Shown: positions 23,772 to 34,384 of the stretch, one piece after another
How the letters are laid out: every line of letters starts with the position of its first letter
Numbering within the stretch: position 1 is the first letter of the stretch
Assembly (NCBI GenBank): GCA_021464245.1
Contig: JADCRB010000002.1
Location: 2,967,073 to 3,031,072, forward strand
DNA: 64,000 nt
Source: Carallia brachiata
Lineage: Eukaryota > Streptophyta > Magnoliopsida > Malpighiales > Rhizophoraceae
Direction: 5' to 3'
The notes under the pieces: generated by a model
The model's database searches: none
What the model was told of the DNA's origin: nothing
What the model saw: the letters and a program-made list of their open reading frames with translations, nothing else
Translations under genes and position numbers: made by a program

Positions 23772-24541
23772 AGTCTATTAATAAGCCAGGCTGTGTGTAG
23801 ATTTGGACTCCTCAATATCGTTGTTTTCTGCAAAAAATGCATTGGGGCCAGCAGATCGTCTCCTAATGAGCCAATGAGGTCAACAGACGTGAAAGGCATT
23901 TTTCTGTTTTTTTTTTTTCTCACTTTGACATGATCGATTATTGTTATTGAAGAAGAAAAAGTAAATGTTCAAGCAACTTCAGCTATGGTCATGCGTACTG
24001 TTTTCTAATAACTTCCAAAAGTGATATGCATCTGATCAATTGCTATATCTATATTCTATATTATATAACTACACTAGAAGTATATATATATATATTGACA
24101 AAACTAAGTTGAACTTAGTTTGTTTTACAAATTCTATTAATGTAAACCAAAAAAAAACAAATTCTATTTTCTATAAAAAAAAAAAAACAAATTCTATTAA
24201 TAAGCCCTGCGGTTTGTATATTTGGACAACTCAATATTGTTGTTTTCTGCAGAAAATGCATTGGGACCAGCAAATCATCTCCTAATCAGCCAACGAGGTC
24301 AGCAGACGTGAAAGGCACCATTGAATAATATTTTTTTTTCTCACTTTGACTTGATCGATTATTGTTATTGAAGAAGAAAAAGTAAATGCTCAAGCAACTT
24401 CGGCTATTGCTATGCGTACTGTTTTATAATAGCTTCCAAAAGTGATATGCATCTGATAAATTTCTATATCTATATTCTATATTATGTAACTAGACTAGAG
24501 GTATATATATCGACAAAACTAAGTTGAACTTAGTTTGTTTA
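23772..24541 (+). repeat. Tandem duplication of ~350-bp units
   Basis: Unit 1 (about 23772-24125) and unit 2 (about 24192-24541) align throughout with an offset of 415-419 bp. Both contain TCTATTAATAAGCC, CAGACGTGAAAGGCA, TGATCGATTATTGTTATTG and end AACTTAGTTTGTTT. A 66-bp A-rich spacer with three CAAATTCTATT copies separates them. No coding function is seen in either unit. Confidence 0.88.
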
Positions 24542-24587
24542 TTCTCCTTTAATCATCTTATCAATTTTGCTTATATGATAACTTTTA

Positions 24588-24790
24588 GGATGGCAATGGG
24601 ACGGGACGGGACGGGGGTAAGGATGCCATCCCCGATCTCTATCTCTACTTTTAAACTCAATCCCCTTCCCGGTTCCGGTCCCCGTCCCCCTCCTTATCCT
24701 CGACGGGGACGAGACAGGGACGATATTTGAATCCCCATATCCGTCCCTGCCGGGGATCGAGGATCGGGGATCAGGAATCTCTGTCCTCGC
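24588..24790. repeat. GC-rich GGGACGGG repeat element
   Basis: It opens with GGATGGCAATGGGACGGGAC and closes with GGGGATCGAGGATCGGGGAT; the interior has CCCCGTCCCC. This composition contrasts sharply with its surroundings and matches a repeat type that I recall as common in plant genomes. The family is not certain. Confidence 0.55.
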
Positions 24791-27439
24791 CTCATCTCAA
24801 CCTTTAATTTACATTAAAACAAAAATTCAAATTAACAAAACATCAAAATCTCCTCAAGTCTAAATCTAAATTATAAAGGATCAGTATTTCGGCACCTAAC
24901 TAACAATACAATAGACATCAAAATACATTGTAGTTCAAGACTAATCGTTTGCAAAGATCCCAACGAAATTTAAAACAAAGAAAATAATGGGAAAACACTA
25001 AGGTCACCAATTTCCTCTTCAAGTCTCTAGCATCTTCTCACTCGGCTAACTTAGTAACACAACGTTTTATTTCTTGAACTGTATTAATGTAACAACAATG
25101 TAAAAATTATAACCTTTAAAAAAACTAAAATCATTATAATTTGTTATTTTATTATAACCTTTCAACTAAAACCATTATAACACAATTTGCATCGGTATCA
25201 ATTTCCTTTAATCCATCTTCTCACCAATTTGCACGTTTTGCTATTTTATTATAATCATTTTATTTTTAATCCATCTTCTGACCAATTTTCTTTAATTTTC
25301 TATTTCAACTAAAATCATTATAACCTTTAAATGAAAAAAAACACTCGGTTCATCTATACAAATATCTTCATTCAAAACACAATTTGCTATTTCATCTATA
25401 ACTGTAACCATACCACCTTCATAATAAGGAAAAAAAAGTCCATTAATTATGCAGTTCAAAGATAAACCAGAAAAAAAAAAAAACCATCTCATGATCATCC
25501 TGTAGAAAGATAGCATGGTTCTCCATTCATGTTAGTCTATGTGAATAGTCATATAGCTTTCTGAAGGGGTAAATGGGTAATGAAATGACTTATTGGAATC
25601 AGCTCCTCAAACCTATTCTTTTGTAGTTTCTGTGCCATTAGTATTGAGCAACTGGTCTATTGGCATGACTGAAGGTTACATTACATGTGTCGGTTTAGAT
25701 GCTAATGGACTTGATGCCAATGTTGATAGATTCATTGATTTTTAGCAATTGAAGTGAACTATAGGCGGGATGCAGAATTAAGTTTGCCTTAGGGAAAAGG
25801 CTTGGACTGCTTAGACTTTGACATGGAAAAGAATAAGATCGAAAATTTCTTATTACTGTTATTATAATGAATTATGCTCAAACTCTTACTCGAATGTCCT
25901 GTAGATGCTATAATGGTAACCACTATAAAGGCCAAGTATATGTGCAATGTTTTCAATTAAGGATACCTCATGCATGTGCAATCGTCTCTAATTTATGTTC
26001 ATTTTGTGGTATTCTTTGGGAAAACTTAGCATTAGAAAAAATAGAGTGCAACTTCGTGTAGTATCTCATCACTTACGTGTTTCCTACATTTTTGCCCCAA
26101 GGATTAGATATCATACCAACACTGGTTAATTTTACTCATCTCAGGTGACAAGGTTTTTACTAACTGGGACAAGGCCTGGTCAAACTTCAAGAAGCAAGGG
26201 CCTCTTCTCTCAGTTCTCTCCCAACAAGTATGTGAGTTGGAATCCTAGGAGCTCAAATTACCCACTTTCTGCTTATGGATTGGTTATGTATTTATACATA
26301 TTGATTTTAACTATTGTGAAGTATTTGATCTTACTAAGGTGTCAACACTTTGCCAGGTGATGATTCTTCTGTTCCAAATTTTTTGACTTTATAGTTGTTC
26401 TTCTGGTCTTTATATTATTGGGTTTCATAACTACTTCTGATTAAGGCCTTTATAAGAACGTGATGGAAATATGTTGTTATACCTAGTCATCCTGTTTGAG
26501 TATCATATGTTGTTCTTTTAAACAACGTGTAGTTGTGTGAATCATTCATAGTATCATGTGATTAGGCTACATCTTGATCTCACTAGAGTCTAATCCTTAA
26601 AGTGGCTCGAGGTTCATGGGTTACTACCCAATTACGAAGTATTTGTGACTTTAGAGAAAATTGTTGTTTATGAATTAAATCCTATAAATAAGTGATATTG
26701 TTTCTTGGGCGAGTTATGTTTTGTGGCATTGTGAATTCTAGTTGGTTTTCCAATCATGTGAGCTATAATGCAGATGGATTGGATTATTTATATGAGAAAA
26801 GAGAAAAGAATTTACTGCTAAGAATATTAGCTTTTATTATTTTATATAAGAGCTAATGGTCTAATTATTTTGATTTGGCCTGAAATCAAAAGAAAGAGAT
26901 AAGAATCGTGTGTGTTTCCAAACGAAAGTGTGGGAGACAATTAATTTGATGATATCAATCTTTTTGGACATTGACTATTAAATGATACAGGGACAATGTC
27001 CAACAAATTAATCTATTCAGTTTAAGGTAATACTATTTATGAAGAATTTTTCTTTTGATATCATATCACCTATAGAGTTTCATATTCTTCTCTTGTGAAG
27101 TGACATTGATGATTTCTTCATTTTGGTGTATTCATTCATATGCTAATGGATTATGTGGATTTAAGTTTTCTGTTTAAACATGCTTATGAGATATGCTAAA
27201 TGAGAGATGAAGAAATGAACCTGAAGCCTTGTGTGGGAAAACTGTCTCGCAAATCCTTGTGGTTCTATAAATCACATATAAAAAAGGAGGTAAAATCTTT
27301 TAGTTTGTTTTTAAGCCAACGGATACTTAAATATAAGTATGCAGGTTGAATGTGTCCTATTAGCTATATCCTTGGAATATATAAGAAATATCACGAACAA
27401 AGTACATATTTTATAGTATGTTACTCGTTGCACTAAAAG
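24791..27439. other. Intergenic sequence, possible decayed transposon or gene fragments
   Basis: No open frame above 75 codons has a recognisable motif. From about 25560 the base composition is more gene-like, yet no conserved domain could be read. A GTGTGGGAGACAATT at about 26929 resembles a polypurine tract beside an LTR, but no partner LTR was found. Confidence 0.35.
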
Positions 27440-28640
27440 AGCATAATGATGTTAGTTAAATTTTTGATTCAGATGAGATAAATTCCATCAAATGGATTTG
27501 AATTCATAGTTAAAGGCAAAATAATGGCTTGAAGCCTAATAAACAAATGATTATCACTCAATCCACCGTGGATTTTGAGTTTATAGCCTTAAAGATGGCT
27601 AATGTGGAGGCAAATTGGATGAGAATGAACATTTCATTCTGTGTGAAACCAACATTATGAGTGTCGATGATCTGTGTTAGCTAAGCCTATATTGCTTTTA
27701 TTAAAAGTAAATTGTGCGATAGAAAGAAATAGACATATTTATATAACTCATGAGTTAGTGATGAGATCTCTTTTTTATTAGAGATTAATTAGATTGATCC
27801 TCTGACTGTCACTAAGCTACGACATAATGAAAATACATCGAGGGGAATGAGGCATATGCCTTTAGAGGAATGGTCTAAAGTGATGAAAACCCAACCTATG
27901 TGATAGGAGATCCCTTGAGGTAGGTTCACATGGGTACAAGTCACTAATTGATCTTGTAAGCACTATCAAATTGCAAAGTCCCTTCCCATGGTGTAGATAG
28001 TGCAAAAATTCTGAGGTTTGAGGTTGAGTTCTATACTCTTAATGAATTCTATAGCCCTTATAGGTAGTATGTTACCGGAATGCATACTTGATAGAATCAA
28101 TTATATGAGAGTGGAGTGAAGCCATTTCTATGAGATCTCAGGCAAGATCTTTAGAGCTTTATAAAAATAAATCAGGCATGCATAAAGTCTAACAGCGCCC
28201 AACCGCGTTAAATAGCATAGTTTTAGAGAATATAATATGGTCGCAAGTTCACTATTATTCATAAAGAAGTTATTGTTCATAAAAATTTTTATTTCACTAT
28301 ACTTTTGAATATCAAAACTTGTACTCTTAATTTTTAGTTCATAACCCAAAAGGCATAAAAAATGATGTGTTGTGTTCTCATTGATTAATTCAGTAGTATT
28401 AGCCTTTTAAAATAGTGGGAGATTATTATAAATTATTATTATATATTTTAAAAGACTAATTATCACATATGAGACTTGGTCAAACTAGTCGTTATATGAC
28501 CGTTGGACCAACCGTTTATGACCGTTGAGCTAGCCATTATTTGACCATTATTTAACTGTTATGCGTCATTATGTATTTAACTGTTACTAGTCGTTATAAT
28601 TTATTAGAAACTTTATTCTTACTTATGAGATATAAAACCA
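27440..28640 (+). mobile_element. Copia remnant: RNase H end, polypurine tract and part of 3' LTR
   Basis: At about 27550-27620 one frame reads TQSTVDFEFIALKMANVEANW, the RNase H end of copia pol. Stops and frameshifts follow. AATAGTGGGAGATTATTATA at 28411-28430 is a polypurine tract plus LTR start, and GAGATATAAAACC near 28627 could be the LTR TATA box. No 5' half was recognised. Confidence 0.6.
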
Positions 28641-29219
28641 TACCGATTATAAAAAAAAAAAACTATCCCTCATCTTCCAAGTAGTCATGAGGTGTGTGAG
28701 TATATTTTTTCCTTTGTTTATATATGAGAGGCTTATGCTGCTAGTTTAGTCTTTATATGAACCTGTTTCTGTTACCTCACTATTTGAAGTGCACATTAGT
28801 TGGAAGGTCTGTCGTATCTTTGGAGGATAGTTACTACAACATATTGCACTGAGACTACTTATCTAGGGGGGAAAATTATTCTTAAAGACAGTGCATTTGT
28901 ACGTTTCAAATACCATATCCTTTTATTCTTTAATTTTATTTATTTATTTATTAAGTTTTATATATTTATATATTTCGTTAATTATTTAACATCGTTAACT
29001 TATTTTTAATTTATTTATATAAATTTTATACATATTTTTATTAATAATTTTTCAACAAAAATTAAATGTAAGGGGCTGCGCATCAGAGAGTGTGCGGCCC
29101 CTTAATTTTTTCGGTTGTAAAAAATTGGAACTGCATTTTCAACGATAACATGTTCAAAGGAAAAGTTTAAAAAACGAAAGGATATATATATATACCCCTT
29201 AGAGTAGTTCTAAGATCTT
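28641..29219. other. Intergenic sequence, possibly the rest of a copia LTR
   Basis: No gene seen. It continues from the copia remnant, and its right limit is undefined. Confidence 0.35.
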
Positions 29220-29759
29220 TAGATTATATATATATTCGTAGTATAGAATTGGAATAGGAATCGAAATTGGAATTAAATGAAATCGGAATCGAAATGACTA
29301 AAATTACAATGTGTTTGATTTACTCTGAAATTGGAATTGAATTCCTTTTGTTGTTATTTGGTTTAGTAAGGAATCAGAATCAAAATTATTTTTTTAAACT
29401 ATTTAAATAATATAAAATTAAAAATTTATTGATATAAAATTAAAAAGTATGAAATACAAAAAATATTATAACGTAATGTCAAATTAAAAAATATTAAATT
29501 ACCATAAAAATAAAACTAAAAATTATAATAAAAACTAATAATAATAATAATAATAATATACTTCACAATGATAACCATAAATAGAAAATCCAAAAAGAAA
29601 ATCTTAACATAAAATTTTATTGTTATTATAATAATAATCACTTGTTAATTTATAATTTAAATATTTTGAATTTAATTTTTTCTAATTATAATACTATGAC
29701 ATATTATCATTAATAAGAAGTAATGGTAATGACAATAATAGCAATAATAATAAAAATAA

Positions 29760-29803
<44 letters not shown>

Positions 29804-29804
29804 T
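29220..29804. repeat. AT-rich repeat with AAT/ATT microsatellites left of the viral insertion
   Basis: It begins with GGAATAGGAATCG-type repeats, seen again as GGAATAGGAATG at about 33978 beyond the viral sequence. Contains AAT repeats (29536-29557) and a long ATT run (29763-29804) that abuts the viral RNase H sequence. Confidence 0.55.
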
Positions 29805-30084
29805 TAATATTCCACCATATCCGATATCTGATGCATCTGTTTCTATTATTAAAAAGGCATTTTCATCTGGAATTCTTAGGCAGGGTAAATGCTTGACTAA
29901 ATTTTTAACTTTCTTAACTATATTGGTCATATTATCATCCCAAGGAGGAGGAGGAGGTTTTTCTCTTAATCTATGATACAAGGGGGCACAAATTGTTTGA
30001 AGGTTAGATATAAATTTTGCAACATAATTTAAACAGCCTAAAAACCTTTGTAATTATTTTTTATCTTTGATTTCATCAGGAAAT
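29805..30084 (-). pseudogene. Viral RT C-terminal / RNase H start, broken
   Basis: The last open piece (29981-29799) includes TDAS, the first catalytic Asp of RNase H, and reads GYGGILK before entering the ATT run. A stop and a frameshift separate it from the RT fragment at 30085-30471. Confidence 0.8.
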
Positions 30085-30589
30085 TTATCTGCAAAATTCT
30101 ATTGATCTATATATTGGAGTTATTGCTCCTTCATATATATTATATCCTAAAAATCTTGTTTTAATCTCAAACAATTTCATTTTCTTTGCTGATAGTACTA
30201 AACCATTTTGTTTTACTATATTTAAAAACTTCTTTAAATGTGTGTAGTGATCTGTTAAAGATTTTGAGAATACTAACACGTTATCTATATATACTATTGT
30301 AAATTTGGTATAAGGGTTGAATATATCATTCATTATATTTTGAAATTCGGAAGGGGCATTCTTTAATCCAAAAGGCATAACATTCCATTCATAATGTCCA
30401 AAAGGAACAGTAAAAGCAGTTTTATATTTATCTTTTTCTTCTATCTGTATTTGCCAATAGCCAGATTTCATATCAAATTTGGAGAATATTACAGCACCAT
30501 TTAATCTCTTAATTAAATCTCTTTTATTAGGTATAGGGTACTTTATTTATTTTAAAACTTTATTTAAAGGTTTATAATTTATAACTAGC
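30085..30589 (-). pseudogene. Viral reverse transcriptase core, broken
   Basis: The 128-residue open part contains KSGYWQI, FGHYEWNVMPFGLKNAPSEF and the catalytic box as YIDN rather than YIDD, so one metal-binding Asp is lost. Upstream, at 30472-30589, further RT sequence (LVINYKPLNK) is present with stops. The product would be non-functional. Confidence 0.9.
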
Positions 30590-31400
30590 CTAGGGCTCAG
30601 CTTGGTTATTCACATAAAAAGCAGAACATGACCAGGGGGATTTACTAGGTCTTATTAATCCTTTATCTTGTAGTTCTTGAATTTTTTTCTTACAATATTC
30701 TAGTAATTCAGCATTCATTTGTATAGGTCTAGCTTTTGTAGGAATGTTCTTGTCAGTAAATTCAGAAATATATGGAAGAGATACTGTATGCTTTTTTCGG
30801 TGCCAGAAAGCATTAGGTAGTGTAAAACATACTTCATTTTCAAATTCAAGAGTGATATCCTTTATTTGTTGTTGTACTTCAGGAGTATTCAGTTGTTCCT
30901 TAATTTGTTTAGAGTTTATTTCTTGATTTAAATATTTGATTTGTTTTTGTTTTTGTATTAAAAGAATTTCTTTATGGTTGTAAATAGTATCATTTTTCAA
31001 AAAATCTATATCTTTTATTTCTGGTTTACTCAAAAATTCAAAACATATTTCCTCATCTAATATTTTAGTAAGAATTCCATCAGGTGAAACATAAAAGGGA
31101 TATATTTGGGTTAAAAAAGGAGTTCCTAGTATTATAGCTTGAGATAGATCTTTAACTAATATAAACACATTTTTAAAACATATTCCTTTATTACAAATGT
31201 GAGCATTTGATAATTTATAGGAAATGTTCATTTTACTGTCATTGGCTCCTCTAAGTACTACTGTTATCTTTTCATAATATTTGGTTGGAACTATTCCTTC
31301 TTGTATGCAATTTAGATCAGCTCCTGAGTCTACTAAAGCTACCAGGTCAGTTGTATATTCATTATTTACTACTAATTTGATTTTGATATACCATTTTTTG
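30590..31400 (-). pseudogene. Viral aspartic protease and RT N-terminal part
   Basis: The open frame extends upstream of the Met at 31231. The protease motif DSGADLN is encoded at about 31330-31310, and further on come IILGTPFL and the RT entry segment (RPIQMNAELLEYCKKKIQEL, SPWSCSAFYV). The frame then breaks near 30590. Confidence 0.85.
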
Positions 31401-31423
31401 ATATTCTGTTTTATTTATTATAT

Positions 31424-31976
31424 TTAAATAATTAGAGCTAGATTCTTCTTTTTCTTTTCTTTTATTATATATTGAATATCTTTTACTTCTTGTTTTAAAA
31501 TTTCTATTTCTCTTTTATTCTTTCTTATTTCTTCTTTTAATTCTTCTAAAAGAAATATCTGTTTTACTATTCTGTCCTTTTTCTTTTTCTTGTTGGATTC
31601 CTTCATTCCATATTTTTCTTAAGGAGTATGGTTCATAATTTGTTGAAAATTGCTCTAATATTTCATTTTTTAGTAAAGTTAAATATTCCTTTTTAATATT
31701 AGGATCTGAAATTTTATCAATGATTTCTAATATGAATTTAGTTTTATCATCTACTGTATTATTATTAGTTATAACATTTATATGTCCACATTCAATATTA
31801 CAACATAATCCAGAATTGTTACTATCAGTAGAGTATTCAGATGTAGATTCAAGAATATTTATTTCATTATCTTCAGGTGAAAATTCAGAATCAGAATAAG
31901 TGTTTTCAATGATATTTAAAATTTTTGCTTTCAATTCTTTATCCATATCTAAAGTTTGTATCTTATCTTTCAATTT
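31424..31976 (-). pseudogene. Viral polyprotein linker between zinc knuckle and protease
   Basis: 152 residues, acidic then Lys/Glu-rich with a predicted coiled-coil tail. No named domain. The zinc knuckle lies immediately upstream. Frameshifted into the downstream section. Confidence 0.65.
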
Positions 31977-33695
31977 ACATTGACTTTTATAATGTCCAAG
32001 TTTTCCACATTTATAACATATTATATCCTTTGTATTAGTTTGTGGTTTATTACCTTTATATGGTTTTTTATAAGATTTTCGTTTGTATTCAGGAGTATAG
32101 TCTTTTTGTTGATTCTTATATTGTTTATTGGTTCGATAAGGTTTATAAGATTTTTTCTGTTTTTTATATTTCTTTTTTCTAGATGTGGAGGGAGCTATAA
32201 TAGGGTCATAACCATATTGTCAACAAAAATCTCCTAATTCTCATCTATTTTGAGCTAATTCATTTTTCAATTTGACCTTAAATTTTAAATCAGTACATAT
32301 GCTTAAACCTTCATTATTTATGTAGGTTATTAAATCACCATAAGAAAATTGATCATAAGGTATACTATTGTCATTTGTATCTCTTATTCTTTGCTTAACC
32401 TTTTCTCCAAATAATTTAGGTAATCCTGTTATAAACCTTTCTTTCCAATATGTTTGATTGCAATCGGTTCTAGTAAATACTTTTTGTAAAAACATATCTT
32501 TATACCAGGGCATCTTAAATTATTTAATATTTCAGAAGATTTATCTTGTAAAGCTTTGGGTTCACCTAGAAAATGTTTTGTAATTGCAAATATTAATACA
32601 GCTACAGCATTCTCCTAAGATTCTTCTTTTATCATAGTAGTAGATGCACTAGGATCAGTAGGAGATGTTATGGTGACAAGTGTTTGTATAGTTTTTGTAG
32701 AATTTATAATATATTCTCTTTGAGTTTCTGTTAAATAATTATCCCACCATCCTTTTAGGGCTCCAGTAAAGCCGATACTATATTCTATGCTACAGCTTTA
32801 TCTGTATTATTTTTATGCTTATATGCAGAAGCTGCTATGGTCATTTGTTCTATTGTTTGAAGAATATTATGTTCACTGTATCCGTCAATATTCCATTCAC
32901 ATATACCATCTGCAATAAAGGACACAACAGGATTTGCTAATTTTTCTTCAGTCATAATATCTAGTATAGAGGGGCGAGGATAGTAATGACTAGTAATAGG
33001 TCTGGGATATGTTTTACTTGTAGTATTCCTAATAGGTCCTCTTATTTTATTTATATTCATAGATTCTTGGAATTGTTCTTCCAGAGTTTCAATTAATAGT
33101 TCATTATTATTATCAGAGTCATTAAATTCATTTTCATTGCTTTTTTTTGTAACTACTTGTATTTTTGGATCATGAACTTTTAAATCTTCTAATCTTTTAG
33201 TTATTTCATTCAGAAGTTGTAGATTTGATGGGCTTTGTTTCAGTTGTAAATTAGGAGGAGTTTCTGGGATATTAAATAAAGGTTGATCTAGGTGTAGTTT
33301 TAGTTTGTGCTCTAGAGGGATATGACTAGAAGAAGGATAACTAGGTTGTGGAGGAGGAGTGTTTGCTATAATGTTTAATTCTATATTATTTAATTGTTGA
33401 GTTATAGTATGTAACGTTTTATTGGTATAATTAGATTGGTGATGTATATTCCTAATATCTTTTTGAGTAATAAGAGTTGAATTTGGATCTATACCTGACA
33501 TTTTAAAGGGTGAAGCAATTACTACTTGGTCATGTTGCTTAAATGTATATTCCTCGATGGGGGGATGAATAGAGATGATTTTATGATGAGTTACAGTTTC
33601 TCATTCTTGCATATTAGTTGTTAAAACATTAATACTTATTTCACCATATGTATATCTATGGATATCATTATTATTATGAAAATAATATTGTAGAT
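31977..33695 (-). pseudogene. Viral coat-protein region with CCHC zinc knuckle
   Basis: The longest open piece (33501-32785, 238 residues) is continued in-frame upstream to about 33690 with one internal stop, and downstream across stops to 32241. A Lys/Tyr-rich basic stretch then leads to the zinc knuckle CYKCGKLGHYKSQC at about 32019-31978. The basic region plus CCHC is typical of caulimovirid coat proteins. No movement-protein sequence is visible beyond 33695. Confidence 0.8.
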
Positions 33696-33818
33696 ATTGT
33701 AAAATAATTTATTAATAATAAATAAATGATTATTTTAACTATAAAATTATATTAGTATTTACAATTTAATTATTATCTTAAGTTTTGAGATATTTAATTT
33801 TTATTATAATATAAAAAC

Positions 33819-33858
<40 letters not shown>

Positions 33859-34384
33859 TATTATTATTTTATGAATAAATAAAATAAAAAAGGTAATATA
33901 ATAACAATATAAAAATAAAAACATGAAAAAATGGAGAAATTTGAGGAGTTAGAGGTAATTAAGAGAGGAATAGGAATGATTGATATAGTAAATTTAGAGA
34001 TCATGATTCTCTTAAAATGGAGAATCTCATTTCCCTTTTTAAGAAAATGAAAATGTATTTTTTATAAAATAAACAATAAAAATAAAAATTAAAAAAATTG
34101 ATTATCATTCTCACGTCACTTTTTTCCTAAACAAAAACCCTCTTAAGCCAATTGGTTCTCGAAAGGCTAGACGTTACGGCCCGGAGATTAAACTTGATAT
34201 CCTTTTCCCGCCACTTCGTTGTAGCGAGCGACAATTTACCTTTTTTTTTTAATTTTTTATTTTTTTCGATGTCTCTCATCCGTCTCTCTCTCTCTCTCGG
34301 TTCTATTTTTAAATTTCAAGACTTTTGAGTGTCGCTGCGCTGCCTTGCTGCCTTGCTGCTTTGCTGCTCGATCACGAAGTAGAA
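33696..34384. other. AT-rich right flank of viral insertion, then PRD3 upstream region
   Basis: An ATT microsatellite lies at 33821-33868. From about 34140 the base composition becomes less AT-rich, and a CT-rich tract (about 34278-34301) lies 85-110 bp before the PRD3 start codon, a usual setting for a plant core promoter or 5' leader. Confidence 0.5.
33821..33868. repeat. ATT microsatellite right of the viral insertion
   Basis: Near-perfect ATT repeat with a single ACT interruption; counterpart of the run at 29763-29804. Confidence 0.85.

Larger units (their letters stand above)
29805..33695 (-). mobile_element. Endogenous pararetrovirus fragment (Caulimoviridae, petuvirus/florendovirus-like)
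   Basis: Read on the minus strand, the order is coat-protein region, CCHC zinc knuckle, aspartic protease, reverse transcriptase, and the beginning of RNase H. There is no integrase, and the layout matches a single large caulimovirid polyprotein. The movement-protein part is missing at the right end and most of RNase H at the left end. The reading frame carries many stops and several frameshifts. The left end abuts an ATT microsatellite directly; the right end is AT-rich with another one about 130 bp away. A dead integrated copy is the clear reading; genus is inferred from domain order only. Confidence 0.88.

Noticed and set aside
26920..26950. Possible polypurine tract and LTR start
   Set aside because: No matching second LTR, primer-binding site or coding remnant could be tied to it.
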